From assembly GCA_964561605.1 (NCBI GenBank), contig CAZLQD010000036.1, positions 61,012 through 125,011 on the forward strand: DNA of 64,000 nt, written 5' to 3'. Positions 60,085 to 64,000 of this stretch are shown here, piece by piece. Position 1 is the stretch's first letter. Every line of letters begins with the position of its first letter. This stretch comes from JALUZX01 sp964561605 (GTDB lineage Bacteria > Planctomycetota > UBA1135 > JALUZX01). The notes beneath the pieces are model-generated. The model saw nothing but the letters and a program-made list of their open reading frames with translations, did no database searches and had not been told where the DNA came from. Both the position numbers and the translations under genes were made by a program.

Positions 60085-61194
60085 TCATTGCAAGGTCAAT
60101 TGCACGATGTGGGAGGATCCCATCTGGACCCAACCCTTCTCCTCCTTCACCGTGCCGGGGGAGAAGATCCGGGCCACGGGCTGGGGGCCGCAGATCTCCA
60201 CTTTCACCCCGGAAGAGAAGACCATTCCCAGTTGGTTGGCCACCTGGTCCCCCGCCAGGGCCTGGGCCAGGAGGAACCTGCCCACTACTTCGAATCCCTC
60301 CACCGGGAGGGGGAAGTTGAAGGTGGCCGTCCCGGCCTTGTTGGTCTGCCCAGCCTTGGCCAGGAGGGGCGCCAGGAGGAGGTGGCAATAGGGTGCCCCG
60401 TAGGGGCTCAGATCCAAGGGAAGGGCGGCTCCGTGGAAGGTGCCCGTGTCCCGGACGCCCACCATGGCCAGGGCGGGCTGGTCCTTGGGGGCCTGGGTGA
60501 GGGTGAGGACCAGGTTCCCCCCCAGTTTGACCGACTGGTTCACTCCCAGGAGGAGGGGGTTTCCCGCCGAGGTCCGGCAGGCCTTGTTGTTCCCGAAGGC
60601 GAAGTGGCGGGAGATGCACCGGAAGGGGCTGTCCAGCCTGTATTCCCCCTTGGGCTGTTTGGCCACTTCGATCTCCACAAGGAGGCCCTCCTTCTCGGTG
60701 GAGTAGGTGAAGGGCGCCTCCAGGGGAAAGGTCAGGTTGAATGGGTTGGGCCTGGTTCCCGGCGAGGGGGGAAGGGTTATGGTCCCCGTATAGACCAAGG
60801 TCCAATCCTTGCCACGGTTCTCGGAGAATTTCCTGGAGGCCTTGCCGAAGGGGCGGGGCGTGGAGGAGAGGTAGAGACTCACAGTCACGTAGGGTTTGGA
60901 CCGGTTCTTGACTCCCCCGTCGGCCCGGATGGAGAGGGAGGTGATGACGATCTCCCTGGGTCTTCCGGGGAAGCAGGGGCGCCAGTAGATCTCCTGGAGC
61001 CGGAAGGGCGTTCCCCGGCCGAAGGGGAAGCTGGTGGCGCTGGAACCTTCCCGTGCGGCCAGGCTCGGGGGAAGGACCAGGGTCCGGGCGCTCTGGGCGG
61101 GAAGCCCCTCCCCGGCGAGGGGCACCGCCGCCGCCAGGAAGATCCACAGGACCGGTGAGAGATTCGCCTTTGCCTTCACCTTCGCCGCCTTCAT
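60085..61194 (-). CDS. Exported beta-sandwich protein of unknown function (planctomycete-type)
   Basis: A 369-residue exported protein with signal peptide (SPVLWIFLAAAVPLAGEGLPAQ) and no known domain name. Two parts are visible. Residues ~35-220 contain the FPFGRGTPFRLQEIYWRP opening and alternating strands. Residues ~240-369 show GGNLVLTLTQAPKDQPALAMVGV, LPLDLSPYGAPYCHLLLAP, TNKAGTATFNFPLP and QLGMVFSSGVKVEI, a pattern I know as the C-terminal region of many planctomycete secreted proteins. It is likely a secreted or surface beta-sandwich. AAGGGGAG precedes the ATG. It is divergent from pta. Confidence 0.65.
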   Translation of the reverse strand: MKAAKVKAKANLSPVLWIFLAAAVPLAGEGLPAQSARTLVLPPSLAAREGSSATSFPFGRGTPFRLQEIYWRPCFPGRPREIVITSLSIRADGGVKNRSKPYVTVSLYLSSTPRPFGKASRKFSENRGKDWTLVYTGTITLPPSPGTRPNPFNLTFPLEAPFTYSTEKEGLLVEIEVAKQPKGEYRLDSPFRCISRHFAFGNNKACRTSAGNPLLLGVNQSVKLGGNLVLTLTQAPKDQPALAMVGVRDTGTFHGAALPLDLSPYGAPYCHLLLAPLLAKAGQTNKAGTATFNFPLPVEGFEVVGRFLLAQALAGDQVANQLGMVFSSGVKVEICGPQPVARIFSPGTVKEEKGWVQMGSSHIVQLTLQ

Positions 61195-61336
61195 CTCCCC
61201 TTCGCCCCCCTCCCTGGAGGATCGGCCCTTTCTTGGAGGGGGACTTAAGGAAATTTCCTTATCATGGGGGAATTGGCTCCAGCAGAGAGGGAAGGGCGGG
61301 CCGGAAGGATGGTGGTCCCCGAAGGGAGTGGCGTCC

Positions 61337-62284
61337 ATGGACATACTCGAGGGTTTCCGGAAGAAGGCGGCTGGCCTGGGAAGGACGGTGGTCCTTCCCG
61401 AATCCCACGACGAACGGGTGGTGAAGGCGGCGGAGCGGCTCCTCAAGGAGGGAATCTGCAAGGTGATCCTCCTGGGGAAGCCCGCCCTTCCCCCTCCGGA
61501 AGGCGCCCGGGTGATCGATCCAGCCTCTTCGCCGGACCTGGAAGAGTTCGCCGCCCTCTACTACGAGGCCCGCAAACACAAGGGCCTCACCCCGGAGGAG
61601 GCCCGGGAGGCCATGAAGAAGCCTCTCTTCTTCGCCGCCGCCCTGGTGAGGACCGGGGGCGCCGATCTTTCCGTGGGGGGATCGGCCTCTCCCACGGCGG
61701 ACGTCCTCAGGGCGGGAATCCACGTCGTAGGGATGGCCGAAGGGACGAAGACGGTTTCCAGTATGTTCCTCATGGTCCTTCCCGGCGGCCGGCCCGTCAC
61801 CTTCGCCGATTGCGCCGTCGTCCCCAATCCCGATCCGGAGCAATTGGCCTCCATCGCCGTCGCCTCGGCCAGGACCCACAAGATGCTCCTGGACGAAGAA
61901 CCCCTCGTGGCCATGCTCTCCTTCTCGACGAAGGGGAGCGCCTCCCACGAGGACGTGGACAAGGTCCTCGGCGCCCTGGCCCTCGTGAAGGAGAAGGCCC
62001 CGGAGATTACGGTAGACGGGGAACTCCAGTTCGATGCGGCCTTCGTTCCCTCCGTGGCCGAGAGGAAGGCCCCGGGGAGCCCCGTGGCGGGAAAGGCCAA
62101 CGTCTTCGTCTTCCCCGACCTGGACGCGGCCAACATCGGCTACAAGATCGCCCAACGGATCGGCGGAGCCAAGGCCGTGGGGCCCGTGGTCCAGGGATTC
62201 CGGAGGCCTTTCCTGGACCTCTCCCGGGGTTGCTCCGTCCAGGACATCGTGGACACAGCAGCGATAGGTTGCCTGATTGTCTGA
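61337..62284 (+). CDS. pta: Phosphate acetyltransferase
   Basis: A 315-residue short-form Pta that interconverts acetyl-CoA and acetyl phosphate. Typical motifs are VVLPESHDERVVKAAERLL at the start, GGSASPTADVLRAGI, TFADCAVVPNPDPEQLASIAVASA, VAMLSFSTKGSA, DGELQFDAAFVP and VFVFPDLDAANIGYKIAQR. The ATG at 61337 is preceded by AGGGAG; the frame extends upstream without family-like sequence. An acetate kinase is not in the window. A butyryl transferase (Ptb) is less likely given the motif set. It overlaps the MATE gene by 8 bases. Confidence 0.93.
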   Translation: MDILEGFRKKAAGLGRTVVLPESHDERVVKAAERLLKEGICKVILLGKPALPPPEGARVIDPASSPDLEEFAALYYEARKHKGLTPEEAREAMKKPLFFAAALVRTGGADLSVGGSASPTADVLRAGIHVVGMAEGTKTVSSMFLMVLPGGRPVTFADCAVVPNPDPEQLASIAVASARTHKMLLDEEPLVAMLSFSTKGSASHEDVDKVLGALALVKEKAPEITVDGELQFDAAFVPSVAERKAPGSPVAGKANVFVFPDLDAANIGYKIAQRIGGAKAVGPVVQGFRRPFLDLSRGCSVQDIVDTAAIGCLIV

Positions 62285-63767
62285 ACTGGAAGAGGTCGAC
62301 CTCCAGGCCGTATCCGGGAAGGAGAGGGCCGTCGCCCGGCGGCTTCCCCTCTTCCTCGCCCGGCCCAGGACCGCCGTGTGGACGATGGCCCTCCCGGCCA
62401 TGGCGGGGCTCTTGGTCCATACCTTCTATTCCGTGGTGGACACGGCCTTCGTGGGGCGGCTCGGGCCCCTCGCCCTGGCGGCCCTGACCCGGACCGTTCC
62501 GGTCTTCTTCCTCATGATCGCCCTGACGGCCGGCCTCGGGTCGGGGGCCACCTCCGCCGTGGCCCGGGCCGCCGGCGCCGGGAGGAGGGGGGACGCCGAC
62601 CGGGTGGCCTCCACGGCCCTGGCCCTTGGACTACTCCTGGGGGTTCTCTACAGCGGCGGAGGTCTTCTCTTGGGGGAGCGGTTGCCCGCCCTCCTTGGGG
62701 CCCAAGGGGAGACGAAGCGCCTGGCCTGGGAATACCTGAAATATCTCTTCTTGGGGGCCCCCCTCTTCTTCCTCTCGGTATTCATGCGGTGTTTTCTCAC
62801 CGGCGAAGGGGATGCCCGGACCCCCATGGTGATCATGTCCGGGGCCATGGTCCTCAACCTCCTCCTGGACCCGGTCTTCATCTTCCGCGGGCCTCTCCAG
62901 GTTCCCTGGCCCCTGGAGGGCCTTTCCCCCTACTTCCACTGGGTCCCCACCTTGGGGCTCGGCGTGGGGGGGGCCGCCCTGGCGACGGTGGCTTCCCAGG
63001 GGGTCGGCTTCCTGGCCTACGTCTGGGTCCTCTTCGTCCGCCGGAGGACCTACGTCCGTTTCCGCCGCGGAGCCCTGGCCCCGTCGGCCCGGGCCCTGGC
63101 CTCGATCCTCAAGGTGGGGGCTCCCACTGCCCTGGCCCAAGGGATCATGGGGGTGGGGCTGGGCCTGATCATCCGGATCCTCAAGCCCTTCGGGGACCTG
63201 GTCGTGGCGGGCTACGGGGCGGGGAGCAAGGTGGACATGCTCGTGGTGATCCCCGTCTTCGGACTGGCCGGGGCCCTGGTTCCCGTGGCCGGAATGTTCC
63301 GGGGGGCCGGGAGGATGGACCTGGTGAAGCGGGTGACCCTTTCCACCTACGGTTGGGCCGTATCCCTGGCCCTGGTGACGGGAATCTCCGCCTGGCTCGC
63401 CTCTCCCTGGATCCTGCGGATCTTCTGCGACGATCCGGGGGTGATCGCCGCCGGGAAGACCTACCTGGGCTGGATGGTCTTCTCCTATCCCCTGATGGCC
63501 CTGGGCGTGACTTCGGGGCGGCTCCTCCAGGGCTTGGGCCTGGGCCTTCCCTACCTGGTGATCACTTCCGTCCGCCTCCTCCTGGTCACCGTTCCCCTAG
63601 CCTGGCTCTTCACCCGTTTCCATTGGGGACCCCAGGGCGTATGGGGCGCCTTCCTGGCCGGGGGGGTGGCCTCCAACGTGGTGGCCCTGACCTGGGTGGC
63701 CCGTATCCTTCGAGGCGGAAAACCGGTCCGGGGCGGCGGGGAAAGGAACGGGGGGGAGAGCCCCTGA
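62277..63767 (+). CDS. MATE-family efflux transporter
   Basis: A 496-residue inner-membrane transporter with 12 helices in two halves. The first half shows LALPAMAGLLVHTFYSVVDTAFVGRLGPLALAALT, split around residues 37-72 as in NorM/DinF-type proteins, and PMVIMSGAMVLNLLLDPVFIF; the second half shows KVGAPTALAQGIMGV and GYGAGSKVDML. MATE proteins export cationic compounds in exchange for Na+ or H+. It starts with TTG within the end of pta, so it is translationally coupled to pta, a pairing I cannot explain functionally. Confidence 0.9.
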   Translation: MSELEEVDLQAVSGKERAVARRLPLFLARPRTAVWTMALPAMAGLLVHTFYSVVDTAFVGRLGPLALAALTRTVPVFFLMIALTAGLGSGATSAVARAAGAGRRGDADRVASTALALGLLLGVLYSGGGLLLGERLPALLGAQGETKRLAWEYLKYLFLGAPLFFLSVFMRCFLTGEGDARTPMVIMSGAMVLNLLLDPVFIFRGPLQVPWPLEGLSPYFHWVPTLGLGVGGAALATVASQGVGFLAYVWVLFVRRRTYVRFRRGALAPSARALASILKVGAPTALAQGIMGVGLGLIIRILKPFGDLVVAGYGAGSKVDMLVVIPVFGLAGALVPVAGMFRGAGRMDLVKRVTLSTYGWAVSLALVTGISAWLASPWILRIFCDDPGVIAAGKTYLGWMVFSYPLMALGVTSGRLLQGLGLGLPYLVITSVRLLLVTVPLAWLFTRFHWGPQGVWGAFLAGGVASNVVALTWVARILRGGKPVRGGGERNGGESP

Positions 63768-63783
63768 AGGGACTCCCCCCCCT

Positions 63784-63810
63784 GTCCGGACCGGCGGACC
63801 CTAGCCTTTT
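63784..63810 (+). terminator. Possible terminator between MATE and flagellin genes
   Basis: GTCCG (63784-63788) pairs with CGGAC (63795-63799) around GACCGG and is followed by CTAGCCTTTTT on the plus strand. A second, larger stem, GGGGGGGAG (63750-63758) with CTCCCCCCC (63773-63781), spans the MATE stop codon. Together they mark the end of the convergent transcripts. Confidence 0.4.
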
Positions 63811-64000
63811 TCAGCGAAGCAGATTCAGCGCGGACTGGGGACCCGCGTTGGCCTGGCCAAGGATGGAGATGGCCGCCTGCTGGAGGATGGAGTTCCTCGT
63901 GAGCTGGGCCGTCTCGTAGGCCACGTCCACGTCGCGGATCCGGCTCTCGGCGGCGCTCAGGTTCTCCCTGGCGCTCCCCAGGTTGGCGATGGTGGAGGCC
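63811..64000 (-). CDS. Flagellin, C-terminal part (gene begins past the window's right edge)
   Basis: Only 62 C-terminal residues are present; the frame is open at base 64000. The sequence reads ANLGSARENLSAAESRIRD, then VDVAYETAQLTRNSILQQAAISILGQANAGP in continuation and ends SALNLLR. This is the conserved flagellin D0 C-terminal helix, which packs inside the filament core. It shows that the organism is very likely motile. It converges on the MATE gene. Confidence 0.93.
   Translation of the reverse strand, partial: ASTIANLGSARENLSAAESRIRDVDVAYETAQLTRNSILQQAAISILGQANAGPQSALNLLR

Overview
The window comes from a high-GC (visibly about two thirds G+C), Gram-negative, probably flagellated bacterium. 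Outer-membrane genes (TamA-like, TamB, a TolC-type channel, a C-terminal barrel ending in Phe), lipobox proteins and a flagellin C-terminus at the right edge show a diderm cell. A PEP-CTERM-like tail, a TIGR03790-type exported protein, a SUMF1-domain protein, HEAT and PQQ-propeller proteins and an exported beta-sandwich protein ending in a region I associate with planctomycetes suggest Planctomycetota or a nearby group. That placement is inference. No rRNA, insertion sequence, phage or CRISPR array is visible, so this looks like ordinary chromosome with lineage-specific exported proteins.

Layout. 1-5 kb: the end of an RND pump, the clpS/DUF2017 pair, an exported LSm-like/membrane protein, an AmrS-type radical SAM enzyme and a receiver-Fis regulator. 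5-12 kb: a small membrane protein, an NhaC antiporter, a coiled-coil protein with asnS, and a Kef-like antiporter fused to a PTS EIIA domain. 12-21 kb: exported or surface proteins (TIGR03790 family, a HEAT lipoprotein, a tiny PEP-CTERM lipoprotein, a 1,214-residue DUF4388/TPR/PEGA/PQQ protein and a divergent alpha-solenoid). 21-28 kb: a MetH-like methionine synthase, tRNA-Leu, a sugar transporter and two radical SAM enzymes in tandem. 28-34 kb: a self-contained tetR-tolC-hlyD-RND efflux operon behind a perfect palindromic operator. 34-43 kb: a metalloprotease/propeller/barrel fusion, a fluoride-resistance operon (crcB-DUF190) read from a fluoride riboswitch, an M14 carboxypeptidase and a C69-type peptidase. 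43-52 kb: two-subunit class I fumarase, a lipoprotein, ispD-ispF, and a TamA-like lipoprotein with TamB. 52-64 kb: speD, an XRE regulator with AT-hook tail, a SUMF1 membrane protein, inositol-phosphate synthase, thymidine kinase with a GT39-like protein, tRNA-Glu with its terminator, an exported beta-sandwich protein, pta, a MATE pump and the end of flagellin.

How the genes work together. The best-supported regulatory circuits are the fluoride unit (promoter, aptamer, possible RBS-masking helix, channel gene, DUF190) and the TetR-controlled efflux operon. Tight overlaps (ATGA, GTGA or TTGA junctions) tie tetR-tolC, fumA-fumB, ispD-ispF, tamB-tamA, tdk-GT39 and pta-MATE into translational units. 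The most unusual proteins are the metalloprotease-propeller-barrel fusion, the XRE protein with two AT-hooks, the RND pump lacking its usual TM4 and TM10 proton-relay residues, the PEP-CTERM lipoprotein and the tandem radical SAM pair.
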